Shown: in pieces, positions 35,923 through 45,714 of the stretch | Position numbering within the stretch: position 1 is the first letter of the stretch | Layout: each line of letters begins with the position of its first letter | DNA from: an uncultured Winogradskyella sp. | GTDB lineage: Bacteria; Bacteroidota; Bacteroidia; Flavobacteriales; Flavobacteriaceae | NCBI RefSeq assembly: GCF_947498005.1 | Contig: NZ_CANMIW010000008.1 | Coordinates: 116,319 to 180,318, forward strand | DNA: 64,000 nucleotides | Direction of reading: 5' to 3' | Translations under genes and position numbers: made by a program | Notes under the pieces: model-generated | Database searches by the model: none | The model's input: only the letters and a program-made list of their open reading frames with translations | What the model was told of the DNA's origin: nothing

Positions 35923-36657
35923 TTACATTTTCTTATTCGCTTTCTTTGCTAAACGTCCTACTTTTTTGTTTAAATCCTTCATTAGTTTTTCTACAGCACT
36001 CTCGCACATAGGTTGAATCTTATCCGTTTTCATAACAGGAATACCTTTAACCATCACTGCTTTTTTTGAAGAGCCAGCGACTTCACGAAACTGAAATACA
36101 CTCTTATTATCCTTAGTATATAAATCCATACTAAATCTCGCTTGAATACTTACATAACCAAGATTTCCAACGCCTGTTTTAACGAATCCAAAATCTAAAT
36201 GAATAAACATTATAGCATCAACACCTAAGTCTTCAGCTACATCCTTTAAATCCTTTACGTTTTGCCTATAGTTAGGAATTACATTATAACCATCTACTGA
36301 TGTAGTTGACTCAACATCTTGATTAATGTTACCCGCTTCCTCATAAGTTGGTTTAAAGCTTTTATATTTTTCATTGGCAAACACCTCATCTTCTGCTATA
36401 AATTCGAAATCAAAATTTTCGGCATATTCATCAAAAAACGCAGTATGCAATTTATTAAGTGGTTCTGATAGATTAAAATCAGGATCATCACTAAGATTTG
36501 AATTTTTGGCAATTAAATCAGCAGAAGCATCAAGCGCTGATAAATCTAGCATTTTATCTGCGTAAAATGTTACTACAGCTACCTTCTTCTTTTGCGCATT
36601 ACTTACCATAAATAATGACAGAAAAGTTACTAGCATTACTATTTTTAAATATTTCAT
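35923..36657 (-). CDS. Secreted protein of unknown function
   Basis: This 244-aa protein has a clear signal peptide (MKYLKIVMLVTFLSLFMVSNAQ) and a mixed alpha/beta body with a conserved-looking DLGVDAIMFIHLDFGF region and a basic Lys-rich C-terminus (KKVGRLAKKANKKM). I do not recognise a family. It is a single-gene unit with its own terminator, between pdhC and the M28 operon. Confidence 0.75.
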   Translation of the reverse strand: MKYLKIVMLVTFLSLFMVSNAQKKKVAVVTFYADKMLDLSALDASADLIAKNSNLSDDPDFNLSEPLNKLHTAFFDEYAENFDFEFIAEDEVFANEKYKSFKPTYEEAGNINQDVESTTSVDGYNVIPNYRQNVKDLKDVAEDLGVDAIMFIHLDFGFVKTGVGNLGYVSIQARFSMDLYTKDNKSVFQFREVAGSSKKAVMVKGIPVMKTDKIQPMCESAVEKLMKDLNKKVGRLAKKANKKM

Positions 36658-36713
36658 ATTATTGGTTAATTTATAAGTTTAGTCACGAAAATAATCTAAT
36701 CTGATAGTTATAA

Positions 36714-36753
36714 CAAAAAAAATCCTGATTTGAAAATTCATCAAATCAGGATT
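36714..36753 (-). terminator. Terminator after pdhC
   Basis: Perfect 13-bp arms AATCCTGATTTGA and TCAAATCAGGATT, followed on the minus strand by a run of T, lie about 30 bp after the pdhC stop. Confidence 0.9.
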
Positions 36754-36784
36754 ATAATATTTAAATTTTCACTTTATCAGCTAC

Positions 36785-38404
36785 TTACGATACTAACATT
36801 GTTACAGGATTTTCAATATATCCTTTCAAAGTTTGAAGGAATTGCGCTCCTGTCGCACCATCTACAGTTCTATGATCACATGCTAGACATAATTTCATAG
36901 TGTTACCTACAACAATTTGCCCTTCTTTAACCACCGGTTTTTCTACTATGTTACCAACAGATAAAATTGCTGAATTAGGCTGATTAATAATTGATGTAAA
37001 ACTATCAATACCAAACATTCCTAAATTAGAAATAGTAAAAGTACTGCCTTCCATTTCATCTAAAGCTAGTTTTTTGTTTCTTGCTTTACCAGCAAAATCT
37101 CTAACTGCTGCACCTATTTGAGTTAAGCTTTGCTCATTCGCAAATTTAACTACAGGCACTAACAATCCATCTGGTACAGCAACTGCAACACCAATATGTA
37201 CATGGTTATTTAACTGCATTCTGTCATCAAACCACTGAGAGTTAACTTGAGGATGTTGTTTTAATGCTAAAGCACAAGCTTTAACCACTATATCGTTATA
37301 AGAAATTTTTACATCTGGTACAGAATTATATTGCTTTCTAAAAGCAATAGCATTCTCCATGTCAAACTCCACATTTAAGTAGTAATGTGGTGCTGTAAAC
37401 TTAGACTTAGCTAAATTCTTAGCAATCGCTTTACGCATATTAGAATTTGGGACTTCATCAAAATCTTCTTGACCTGATGGCACAAATTTACCAACTGATG
37501 CTCCTGAAGCAGCAGGTGTAAAGTTCTCTATGTCTTTCTTAACGATTCTTCCGTTTTCTCCAGAACCACTTACTTGAGATAAGTTGATTCCTTTTTCTTC
37601 TGCCATCTTTTTGGCTAAAGGTGATACAAAGATGCGACCTGTACTTGTATTTGAAGTCTTAGGTGCTTCCTTCTTAGCTTCAACTTTTTTAGGAGCAGCT
37701 TTAGGCGCTTCTTTCTTTGCTTCAACTTTTGGTGCTTCTTTCTTTGCTTCACCACTACCAGCAACTTTAAAGTTTTTGGCTACATCAGAAACATCAGTTC
37801 CTTTTGGGCCAATAATAGCTAATAATGAATCTACTTTTGCCGAATCACCTTCGTTTAAACCAACATATAATAAATTACCAGACTGGAATGATTCAAATTC
37901 CATTGTCGCTTTATCAGTTTCTATTTCTGCTAAAATATCACCTTCTTCTACCTCATCACCAACTTGTTTTAACCAAGTAGCAACAGTTCCTTCTTCCATG
38001 GTATCACTTAAACGTGGCATGGTAACAACTATAACGCCTTCTGGTAATTCAGTTGCTTCTGTAGATGCTTCGTTTGAAGTTTCTTCCGTCGTAGCTGATG
38101 TTTCTTCTTCTTTTTCATCAGATGATGCTTCAGTACTCCCATTTAAGTAGCCAGAAATATCTTCTCCTTCTTCACCTATAATAGCTAAAAGCGTATCTAC
38201 TTTTGCTGTTTCACCTTCTTGTATTCCTATATGAAGTAAAGTTCCTTCGTTGAAAGACTCAAACTCCATTGTAGCTTTGTCTGTTTCGATTTCAGCTAAT
38301 ATATCTCCTTCTTCAATTTTATCACCTACATTTTTTAACCAAGAGGCAACAGTTCCTTCTTCCATTGTGTCGCTTAAACGCGGCATATTTATTACTTCTG
38401 CCAT
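36785..38404 (-). CDS. pdhC: Pyruvate dehydrogenase complex E2, dihydrolipoamide acetyltransferase
   Basis: This 539-aa acyltransferase of the pyruvate dehydrogenase complex has two N-terminal lipoyl domains with lipoyl-lysines Lys43 and Lys165 in identical ETDKATMEFES contexts, separated by acidic linkers. An Ala/Lys/Pro-rich linker then leads to a peripheral subunit-binding domain (ISPL-like VSPLAKKMAEEKGINLSQVSGSGENGRI) and the catalytic domain with DHRTVDGATGA. The start lies 3 bp after pdhA, so they are an operon. The E1 beta and E3 genes are elsewhere. Confidence 0.97.
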   Translation of the reverse strand: MAEVINMPRLSDTMEEGTVASWLKNVGDKIEEGDILAEIETDKATMEFESFNEGTLLHIGIQEGETAKVDTLLAIIGEEGEDISGYLNGSTEASSDEKEEETSATTEETSNEASTEATELPEGVIVVTMPRLSDTMEEGTVATWLKQVGDEVEEGDILAEIETDKATMEFESFQSGNLLYVGLNEGDSAKVDSLLAIIGPKGTDVSDVAKNFKVAGSGEAKKEAPKVEAKKEAPKAAPKKVEAKKEAPKTSNTSTGRIFVSPLAKKMAEEKGINLSQVSGSGENGRIVKKDIENFTPAASGASVGKFVPSGQEDFDEVPNSNMRKAIAKNLAKSKFTAPHYYLNVEFDMENAIAFRKQYNSVPDVKISYNDIVVKACALALKQHPQVNSQWFDDRMQLNNHVHIGVAVAVPDGLLVPVVKFANEQSLTQIGAAVRDFAGKARNKKLALDEMEGSTFTISNLGMFGIDSFTSIINQPNSAILSVGNIVEKPVVKEGQIVVGNTMKLCLACDHRTVDGATGAQFLQTLKGYIENPVTMLVS

Positions 38405-38407
38405 AGC

Positions 38408-39409
38408 TTACTTAATTTTGTGATCTATAAATGGATAATCTTCTTGTTCGTATACAACATCGTACATTACGTTCTTATCTGGATATGGAGATTCATCTGC
38501 GAACTTCTCACATTCAGCCACACGTTTTTTAACATCCTTATCAATTTCTTTCAAGTCTGCTTCTGTAGCATATTTTTTCTCAAGTATAATATCTTTAACC
38601 TGTGTAATTGGGTCAATTTTCTTATACTCTTCAACTTCGTCTTTAGTTCTATAGTGTTGCGCATCAGACATTGAGTGACCTCTATAACGATACGTTTTAA
38701 CTTCTAAGAATGTTGGTCCTCCACCTTTTCTAGCACGAGTAATCGCTTCATCAAAAGCTTCGGCTACTTTTATAGGATTCATACCATCAACCGGACCACA
38801 AGGCATTTCGTACCCTAAACCTAGTTTCCAAACATCTGTATGGTTTGCTGTACGTGCCACTGAAGTTCCCATAGCGTATCCATTGTTTTCACAAACAAAT
38901 ACTACTGGCAGGTTCCAAAGCATAGCAAGGTTAAAAGTTTCATGTAATGAACCTTGTCTTGCAGCTCCATCACCAAAACAACAAATTGTAACACCATCAA
39001 CATCATGGTATTTATCTCCAAAAGCAATACCTGCTCCTAACGGTATTTGACCACCAACAATTCCGTGACCTCCATAAAAACGGTGTTCTTTTGAGAAAAT
39101 ATGCATTGAGCCTCCAAGACCTTGAGAAGTTCCTGTAGCTTTTCCAAATAATTCTGCCATAACACGTTTTGGATCAACGCCCATACCAATAGGCTGAACG
39201 TGATTACGATATGCCGTAATCATTTTGTCTTTTGTTAAATCCATAGCGTGCAATGCACCTGCTAAAACGGCTTCTTGTCCATTATACAAATGAAGAAATC
39301 CTCTCACTTTTTGTTGAATGTAAACTGCGGCAAGTTTGTCTTCAAACTTTCGCCAGAACATCATGTCTTCGTACCACTTTAGGTAAACCTCTTTAGTTAT
39401 TTTTTGCAT
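38408..39409 (-). CDS. pdhA: Pyruvate dehydrogenase E1 component, alpha subunit
   Basis: This 333-aa thiamine-diphosphate-dependent subunit has the TPP motif GDGAARQGSLHETFNLAMLWNLPVVFVCENN and phosphorylation-loop-like YRGHSMSDAQHYRT. It decarboxylates pyruvate with the beta subunit (not in the window). First gene of the pdhA-pdhC unit, with a -7 box TATTTTTG at 39441-39448. Confidence 0.97.
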   Translation of the reverse strand: MQKITKEVYLKWYEDMMFWRKFEDKLAAVYIQQKVRGFLHLYNGQEAVLAGALHAMDLTKDKMITAYRNHVQPIGMGVDPKRVMAELFGKATGTSQGLGGSMHIFSKEHRFYGGHGIVGGQIPLGAGIAFGDKYHDVDGVTICCFGDGAARQGSLHETFNLAMLWNLPVVFVCENNGYAMGTSVARTANHTDVWKLGLGYEMPCGPVDGMNPIKVAEAFDEAITRARKGGGPTFLEVKTYRYRGHSMSDAQHYRTKDEVEEYKKIDPITQVKDIILEKKYATEADLKEIDKDVKKRVAECEKFADESPYPDKNVMYDVVYEQEDYPFIDHKIK

Positions 39410-39440
39410 TATCTTGATAAGTGTTCATTAAATAGTTTAA

Positions 39441-39448
39441 CAAAAATA
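39441..39448 (-). promoter_or_regulatory. -7 box of pdhA-pdhC
   Basis: TATTTTTG on the minus strand, 32 bp upstream of the pdhA start, is a perfect TAnnTTTG match. Confidence 0.5.
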
Positions 39449-39523
39449 ACACTTTAGAGAATAATTAAGAAGTAGTATCTAATAAAAAAACAGCGGATTA
39501 TTGAATAAAATGTAACAAAACTA

Positions 39524-40006
39524 TCATAATACTGAATTTTCAAAAAGCAACGGTAATAAATTAGCTAATGAGCTAGACTTAACAACCTTTCCTTGCACTC
39601 CCATAAAATAAATTTCGATAGGTAGGTTTTGTTTTATTTCATATTCAGCAATAGATTGTCTACAAGATCCACATGGTGGAATTGGCTTATCTGTTACCTG
39701 ATTTTGTGAAGATGCTGTAATTGCCATTTTTAATATTTTGGCTTTAGGATATTTTGCACCTGCATAATAAATGGCTGTACGTTCTGCACATAAACCAGAA
39801 GGATAACAAGCATTTTCTTGATTACTACCTATTACGGTTTCGTTATTATCTAGTAATATAGCTGCACCAACATTAAATTTAGAATAAGGCGCATAAGCAT
39901 TATCTCTTGCTTCTATTGCTAATTCCATTAATGATTGAATTGACTTAGGAAGCTCATCAAAATCCTCGTAGATATCTAGCTTTGTTTCTATTTTTACTTC
40001 CTTCAT
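39524..40006 (-). CDS. cdd: Cytidine deaminase
   Basis: This 160-aa zinc-dependent deaminase converts cytidine and deoxycytidine to uridine forms. The zinc site is CAERTAIYYAG and PPCGSCRQS. The start is set at the ATG at 40006 (MKEVKIET); a longer frame begins at a TTG at 40030, but that TTG lies in the stem of the preceding terminator. It lies between pdhA and porV, all on the same strand. Confidence 0.93.
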   Translation of the reverse strand: MKEVKIETKLDIYEDFDELPKSIQSLMELAIEARDNAYAPYSKFNVGAAILLDNNETVIGSNQENACYPSGLCAERTAIYYAGAKYPKAKILKMAITASSQNQVTDKPIPPCGSCRQSIAEYEIKQNLPIEIYFMGVQGKVVKSSSLANLLPLLFENSVL

Positions 40007-40028
40007 AAGTGTACTATTTATTTTAGCC

Positions 40029-40062
40029 AAAAAAACTATTGCTTATAGACAATAGTTTTTTT
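40029..40062 (-). terminator. Terminator between porV and cdd
   Basis: Arms AAAAAACTATTG and CAATAGTTTTTT flank an eight-base loop, about 27 bp after the porV stop. Confidence 0.85.
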
Positions 40063-40088
40063 TGGAATCTAAATTTAGTTATAATTTA

Positions 40089-41351
40089 CTAATATTCGTT
40101 GTATTCATTTGCACCAAAATTAAATGTAAGTGAAAAACGTAATGTGTTTTCTAATGGACTTTGAATTTTTGAAGCTGAAAACAAATAAGATAAATCAACA
40201 TTAATGGTTGTGTATTTAAAACCTGCACCTAATGCGAAAAACTTACGTGCACCTTTATCATCCGCTTCATTAAAATAACCACCTCTAAAAGAAAAATTAT
40301 CTTGATATGTATATTCTGCTCCAAGTGCCCAAGTGAATTCTCTTAATTCTTCACTGAATCCTCCTGGTGCATCACCAAACGACTGAAAAACACCACTTAA
40401 GAAACTGACATCTGTACTTTGACCATCTATAATCACACCTTCTTCTGAAGCAGCACTTTGCTCATCTGTTTGAAAATCGCCATCATTAGCATCAAAAACA
40501 CCATCATCATTAACATCTGTAAACACAATTTTATCACCATAAATTGGAGGTGTTGGCACTAAATATTTTGTTACCTCAGCAGTAACTGCTAACTTATTAT
40601 ATTCATCAAAAATAAAATCGAAACCTGCTCCTAATCTTAAATTAGTAGGCTGAAATACTTCTTGTCCTCCATCATCATACTTAAATCTTGGCCCTAAATT
40701 TTGAATCGCAAAACCAAGTCTCCAGCGACCATTAAAATCATTGTAAGCTTCTTCTTCACTTTGGTAGTAGCCTGTAATATCTGCACCAAACGTATTTCCT
40801 GGATTTGCATTAGGATCTGTTTGATTTAGTCTCAAAGCAGAATGCATATAACGAAGAGCCACAGCCATAGAAAATTGCTCACTTAACCTCAGTGAATAAG
40901 CAGCATCTATTGCAAATTCATTTGGTTTTACTGCAACTCCTGGTGATGTAGCATCTTGAGTTAATACAATTTCACCAAGTGAAAAATACTTTAAACTTGC
41001 TGAGAATGCACTCACATCACTCAGTCTATTAAAATACGTTACATAACTTAATGAGATATCATTTACCAATCTTGTTAAATAAGGCGTATAACTTAAACTT
41101 GCTCCTTGTTTTGATTCTGAAAACGCATATTTAGCTGGATTATATTGTTGAGAAAAGCCATCTACTGATGTAGCAACTCCCATATCTCCCAATGACGCAG
41201 ATCTTGCATCTGGAGAAATTAGCATAAATGGCAAACCTGTTGTAATCACTCTAGTATCTGAAATACTAGGTCTTAATTCTGTTGTTTCTACTTGCCCAAA
41301 GATTGAACTAATTATAGTTAAAGCAAAAAAGGATAAGATGTATTTTTTCAT
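40089..41351 (-). CDS. porV: Type IX secretion system outer membrane protein PorV (LptO)
   Basis: This 420-aa outer-membrane beta-barrel protein has a signal peptide (ends near SSIFGQ) and the family's segment PFMLISPDARSASLGDMGVATSVDGFSQQYNPAKYAF. It is required for export and modification of T9SS cargo carrying C-terminal sorting domains. It is adjacent to porU, and the order porV-porU-gldJ is the known flavobacterial one. Confidence 0.95.
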   Translation of the reverse strand: MKKYILSFFALTIISSIFGQVETTELRPSISDTRVITTGLPFMLISPDARSASLGDMGVATSVDGFSQQYNPAKYAFSESKQGASLSYTPYLTRLVNDISLSYVTYFNRLSDVSAFSASLKYFSLGEIVLTQDATSPGVAVKPNEFAIDAAYSLRLSEQFSMAVALRYMHSALRLNQTDPNANPGNTFGADITGYYQSEEEAYNDFNGRWRLGFAIQNLGPRFKYDDGGQEVFQPTNLRLGAGFDFIFDEYNKLAVTAEVTKYLVPTPPIYGDKIVFTDVNDDGVFDANDGDFQTDEQSAASEEGVIIDGQSTDVSFLSGVFQSFGDAPGGFSEELREFTWALGAEYTYQDNFSFRGGYFNEADDKGARKFFALGAGFKYTTINVDLSYLFSASKIQSPLENTLRFSLTFNFGANEYNEY

Positions 41352-41486
41352 GGTTATTTTAATAAGAATTAATATGCTGTTTCTATACTAATTCGTTAGC
41401 AAATATAATTTTTTATTTAAGAAGTAATTTAAAGTTTATGTTTTTGCTTCAAATTATCGATGTTTTACATTAAAACATATATTATT

Positions 41487-44400
41487 TTAAAGAATCACAA
41501 GTTTTTGAATTTTCTCAACTTGCTTATTTAAACGATCAGATTTCACTTTTAGTTTATACACATACACTCCTTTTCCGATTTTGTCTCCAAAATCGTCTCT
41601 TCCGTCCCAAACTATGCTCCTTGACAAAGAGGATGAACCACTATTACAGCATTCATCTGCACTTGTTTGTCCATTGAGCGTTCTTACTAATTTTCCAGAT
41701 ATAGTAAATATTTGAACTGATATATCTAAAGCATCAGAACTATTATGATTAAACCAAAACTCTGTGTAACTCACAAATGGATTAGGATAATTTAAGACAT
41801 TATTAATCACTAATTCTTCATCTTTATCAAAGACTGTAAATTGAATTTCTGAAGTTGAAGAATTATTATATACGTCCCAAGCTTTTAAAGTTAAGGTATG
41901 TAAACCTTTTTCTAAATCTCTAAAAGGATATGTTAATGTACCATTTGTATAATCATCAACATTAGCCTGATAATAATTATTTAATACTATTGGATTAGTT
42001 TCATCACCATCTATTATAGCAGTTATATCATGACCAATACCACTTGCTGTATTAATTCCGTTTTCATCTTGAAGCTTAACTAAAAAATTAGGCGATTCAT
42101 TTGTAATACCACCTGAAACAAAGTTTTCATCGTTCATATATAGATTGATAACAGGACCAATATTATCTTCTGCTGCATTTTCATTGATTCCTCCAATCTT
42201 AATATCAAAATTTGCTCCAGACTGATCTGCTGTTTGACTCGTATTCTCTGCATAGAAACTAACTTTACCTGTTCCGACAGGAATACCAATATCCCTAGGC
42301 ACAACAAAATCAAATTCAAACAAACCATTCACTATACTTGCTTGTCCATTAAATAAAATTTCGCCTAAAGTTGTATAATCTAACGTTACTAATTTTTGAC
42401 CATTTGAGTCGCAGTCACTTGGATCATCGTTTTCATCACAATCTTCTTTTATACCATCGTTGCCTAGTGTTGTTCGTTCAATAGATTTATCAAATACCGT
42501 AGCTGTTAACTTACCATTATAATTAGATAATAAATTTCCGTTTGAATCAACAACTTCGCCTGCAAATTTAGTATAGCTCAATGCTTTTAAAGTATCTATA
42601 CTCTGAGTAATTTCTACATCATTTACTTTGGTTAACTTAATATCCGGCTGTCCAAAACCTAATTTCATAGCAGGATCACCTATATAGTAAACCAATCGTT
42701 TTTGTGATTGACCAGCAATATTATTATCTATTTTAGTTAATCGCACTGCTTCCGCAGCGGAAGGATATTCATTAGACCCAAAAGCATATAGGTAATCATC
42801 TAGTACTGCATTGAAATCTTCACCTACATTAACTATGATCTGTCTAGTTGTTGTTATTAAGGCAATAGATCCGCCGTTTGTGTTCCAAAACATAAACTCA
42901 CCAGCCGTATCTCTATCTGGATCATCAAACTTTGTGTATTCACAAGTCACAGTAATAAAGAGATTGAATTTACATATGTTGTTTACCTCTTGAGATTCAA
43001 ACTTATCAAAGATTCGTTCTTTAGCAATGCCATCTTCACCGCCATGTCCAAAATAGTTCACAACTAAAGCACCTACTTCTATTGCATCTTTGATAGCTTC
43101 ATTAACTTCTGGATATCTATCTCCAGCAGAAGAAGATTCTTGTTCAAACGCGTCAGAATGAATTTTTACTACATTTAAAAATGGTTTTTCTTGTTCTAAC
43201 GTTATCCCTAGATCTTCTGTAGCTATCTGCAGTCGTTTTTCCCATTCTTCATCCACATCGTCTGAAATAAGAACAATATTATTTCTCCAATTACCAAAAG
43301 ATTGCGGTTGATAATAAGCTTTTACTTTATCTACCATTTCGGTTGCACGTTGCACATCTTCTGCTACAATTCTACCCACTGCAATATCCATTCTATCACT
43401 ACTATCCATATTTCCTTCATTCTCATCCATCATTGTAAAAAAATCATCGGACACAAATGAATTAATTAAACTATAACTATTAATGGTATACCATGAAGGC
43501 ACTAAATTGGTGTTGTTACTTATTCGATCTTTGTAATCATAAGACCCATCACCAAACAGACACAAATATTTTAGACGATTTGCTTCCGTACTTGCATTAT
43601 CATATACATATTTCACAAAATTTCTTAACGCTGCAATATCTTGACTACCTGTGCTAAACTCATTATAAATTAATTGTAGATCTACAACTTTTACATTTAG
43701 GTTATATTGCTCTCTGTTTATCTGAGCCAACCGTTCTGCTTGTGTTAAAAATTGCGAAGGTGCTAGTATGATATAATCAATATCTTCAAACTGTCCTTGA
43801 GCATTATTAAAGATTGTGCCTTTTAAGTTTTGATTAGCCAAAGATGATCTTGTTTCTTTTAATGGCGATAAGGTATTTGAATAAGAAAACGCGATATAAA
43901 TTCGTTCTTCACCAGATTGTGACTTAAAACTTAAGCTATTTGAATTCTCAGAATTAATTGTATTGGCTACATTAAATCGATCTGAAATATCCCAAATTTC
44001 ACTTAATCCTGATGTATTAGTGACATTATATTGTGCAATACCAGGTGTAGTGACAACAGTTTTGTTCTTAAAAACCATTTGATCACCTTCATAATTTAAT
44101 TGCCTTGTGGCTTCAATATTAATATAATCTAAAAACGCGTTAGATGAAGGGTTTCCACTATTGTTATAATCTAGATTCACAACAATATCATCTGACGCAA
44201 CATTGACTAATCCATAATATGAATTTCCTGATGCTAATATAGAACCTGCCGTTATAGTGCCTAATCCTAAATTTGCTACTTGACTTCCGTTGACATTTAC
44301 CTGCATTGTTGTAGCTACCTCAGAAATAGAACCAAAAGCAACTTCAAATTCAATAGGCTCACTTGTTACTAAATTAGGAAAATCAAACTCATACGTTCGT

Positions 44401-45392
44401 TGATTTTCTATATCAAATTCATCGCCAAACCAGCGTCTACCTATTTTGGCTATATTGGATTCATCTACTTCGTAAAATTGATAATCTTGAAAAGTATCTA
44501 TTTCTAAATCTGGCTCTTGAGCAATTGTAGGCATTGATTGAATACGTTTTCCTTCACCAGAGCCTATATTTATGTAATAATATGTCTTGTCTGTATATAA
44601 ATTTAGATTCGTTTGACTTTCTTCATTGTAAGACTTTGGCCCTTCACCATAGAATAGGATAAAATCGCCATTATCAAAACTGCCATCGGTCTCACCTACA
44701 AACTTTATAGCATTTTCAACCACATCAAAAGGATAATTTGCAGAATTAGCATACGGCAACATTCTTCCGCCATTGCCAAAAAGTTTAATTGTTCTTGGAT
44801 CTATTGAATTAGTACTAATTCCTAAACTACTTAAAAAGTCTTTTGTTAATTTAAAAACACCTGACTCTTCAATATAGAACCGATACCATTCACCAGTACT
44901 TAAAACTGAATTGGTAATTTGGTTAGTTGTCATTGTACTATTATTTAACCGACTAGATAGAGTACTATATATTAAAGTAAAGGATACTACTTTTTTATAA
45001 ATGCCATTTTCCTTTATAATAGGTTGCATCTGAAAATAACAAGAGCGCTGTCCTCTAGCATTAGTATCGTACAATTTATGATGATGTGATGCAGAGATTA
45101 GTGTTGGGTCTAAATCTTTTAATTCACTTTTATTAATAGTTTCATAAACTATATTATACAATTGTACTGTGTTTTGGTCTATAGTAATTCCGTTAGATTG
45201 CCATTGTGCAAAAAATATAAGCCCTTTGTCCTCATCAAAACTAAAATGTTCAGAATCAAAACTAGGAACTTCAAGTTTACTCAAAGCAGTTTCTAATATT
45301 TCAGTCCCATCCCAATTAATATTAAATTGTTTTTGTTGACCAAAACAAAAGATTGTAAATAAAAGCAAAATGATAGAATAGCAATTTTTCAT
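41487..45392 (-). CDS. porU: Type IX secretion system sortase PorU
   Basis: This 1301-aa outer-surface cysteine protease is similar to gingipain-type C25. It cleaves C-terminal sorting domains from exported cargo and attaches it to A-LPS. It has a signal peptide (ends near CFGQ), an N-terminal region to about 540, and a C25 domain with catalytic His783 (VNYFGHGGEDG) and Cys817 (ITVTCEYTKF). A C-terminal type A sorting-like domain follows (YPNPFVSYTEFWFNH and KIGKGVYVYKLKVK). It shares the leftward unit with porV, 135 bp apart, and is divergent from gldJ. Confidence 0.96.
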   Translation of the reverse strand: MKNCYSIILLLFTIFCFGQQKQFNINWDGTEILETALSKLEVPSFDSEHFSFDEDKGLIFFAQWQSNGITIDQNTVQLYNIVYETINKSELKDLDPTLISASHHHKLYDTNARGQRSCYFQMQPIIKENGIYKKVVSFTLIYSTLSSRLNNSTMTTNQITNSVLSTGEWYRFYIEESGVFKLTKDFLSSLGISTNSIDPRTIKLFGNGGRMLPYANSANYPFDVVENAIKFVGETDGSFDNGDFILFYGEGPKSYNEESQTNLNLYTDKTYYYINIGSGEGKRIQSMPTIAQEPDLEIDTFQDYQFYEVDESNIAKIGRRWFGDEFDIENQRTYEFDFPNLVTSEPIEFEVAFGSISEVATTMQVNVNGSQVANLGLGTITAGSILASGNSYYGLVNVASDDIVVNLDYNNSGNPSSNAFLDYINIEATRQLNYEGDQMVFKNKTVVTTPGIAQYNVTNTSGLSEIWDISDRFNVANTINSENSNSLSFKSQSGEERIYIAFSYSNTLSPLKETRSSLANQNLKGTIFNNAQGQFEDIDYIILAPSQFLTQAERLAQINREQYNLNVKVVDLQLIYNEFSTGSQDIAALRNFVKYVYDNASTEANRLKYLCLFGDGSYDYKDRISNNTNLVPSWYTINSYSLINSFVSDDFFTMMDENEGNMDSSDRMDIAVGRIVAEDVQRATEMVDKVKAYYQPQSFGNWRNNIVLISDDVDEEWEKRLQIATEDLGITLEQEKPFLNVVKIHSDAFEQESSSAGDRYPEVNEAIKDAIEVGALVVNYFGHGGEDGIAKERIFDKFESQEVNNICKFNLFITVTCEYTKFDDPDRDTAGEFMFWNTNGGSIALITTTRQIIVNVGEDFNAVLDDYLYAFGSNEYPSAAEAVRLTKIDNNIAGQSQKRLVYYIGDPAMKLGFGQPDIKLTKVNDVEITQSIDTLKALSYTKFAGEVVDSNGNLLSNYNGKLTATVFDKSIERTTLGNDGIKEDCDENDDPSDCDSNGQKLVTLDYTTLGEILFNGQASIVNGLFEFDFVVPRDIGIPVGTGKVSFYAENTSQTADQSGANFDIKIGGINENAAEDNIGPVINLYMNDENFVSGGITNESPNFLVKLQDENGINTASGIGHDITAIIDGDETNPIVLNNYYQANVDDYTNGTLTYPFRDLEKGLHTLTLKAWDVYNNSSTSEIQFTVFDKDEELVINNVLNYPNPFVSYTEFWFNHNSSDALDISVQIFTISGKLVRTLNGQTSADECCNSGSSSLSRSIVWDGRDDFGDKIGKGVYVYKLKVKSDRLNKQVEKIQKLVIL

Positions 45393-45624
45393 TAACTTGA
45401 ACGATATTAAGTATCAGATAAAATCTTTAAAAAGTCATAAAATTGACAAATTCAGGATTTTCACAGTAAATTAACGGTAATTAAAGCCTGTTATTATGAG
45501 GGTTTAATTTTTATTTCAAAAATACAACAATAATTCAGATACACCCTCGTTATTAAAGGGTAAAATACATCGACAAATGGCCAAAAATCCGTTGTGATGT
45601 TCAAAAAAAAGGATGAAATACACG

Positions 45625-45650
45625 TTTTTTTGCATTTTGATGCAAAAAAA
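45625..45650. repeat. A-tract palindrome upstream of the gldJ promoter
   Basis: Perfect 10-bp arms TTTTTTTGCA and TGCAAAAAAA have a six-base spacer and end two bases before the -33 box of gldJ. The arms are almost all A/T, so it is unlikely to be a terminator; it looks like a DNA-bending or protein-binding site. Confidence 0.6.
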
Positions 45651-45652
45651 AG

Positions 45653-45682
45653 TTGTTAGTTTACCTTTAATTACTATATTGC
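45653..45682 (+). promoter_or_regulatory. gldJ promoter (TTG-N19-TATATTGC)
   Basis: TTG at 45653-45655 is followed by exactly 19 bases and TATATTGC at 45675-45682. This fits the Bacteroidota pattern TTG-N17-20-TAnnTTTG with two deviations at the end. The ATG is about 33 bp further on. Confidence 0.55.
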
Positions 45683-45714
45683 GACTCTAAAATTAAACGA
45701 GCTTACTTAAACCT

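Larger units (their letters stand above)
45393..45714. promoter_or_regulatory. Divergent porU/gldJ control region
   Basis: This 322-bp AT-rich region has no gene. It holds the gldJ promoter (45653-45682), a -7 box TATTTTTG for porU on the minus strand (45517-45524) and a 26-bp palindrome (45625-45650). No tandem repeat or other ORF was seen. Confidence 0.7.

Noticed and set aside
37584..38150. 188-aa plus-strand ORF inside pdhC
   Set aside because: It is antisense to the lipoyl and linker regions of pdhC, which is clearly the true gene; composition reflects the Ala/Glu-rich linkers.
40007..40030. Longer cytidine deaminase start at TTG 40030
   Set aside because: It lies in the stem of the porV terminator, and the ATG at 40006 gives the usual protein start.
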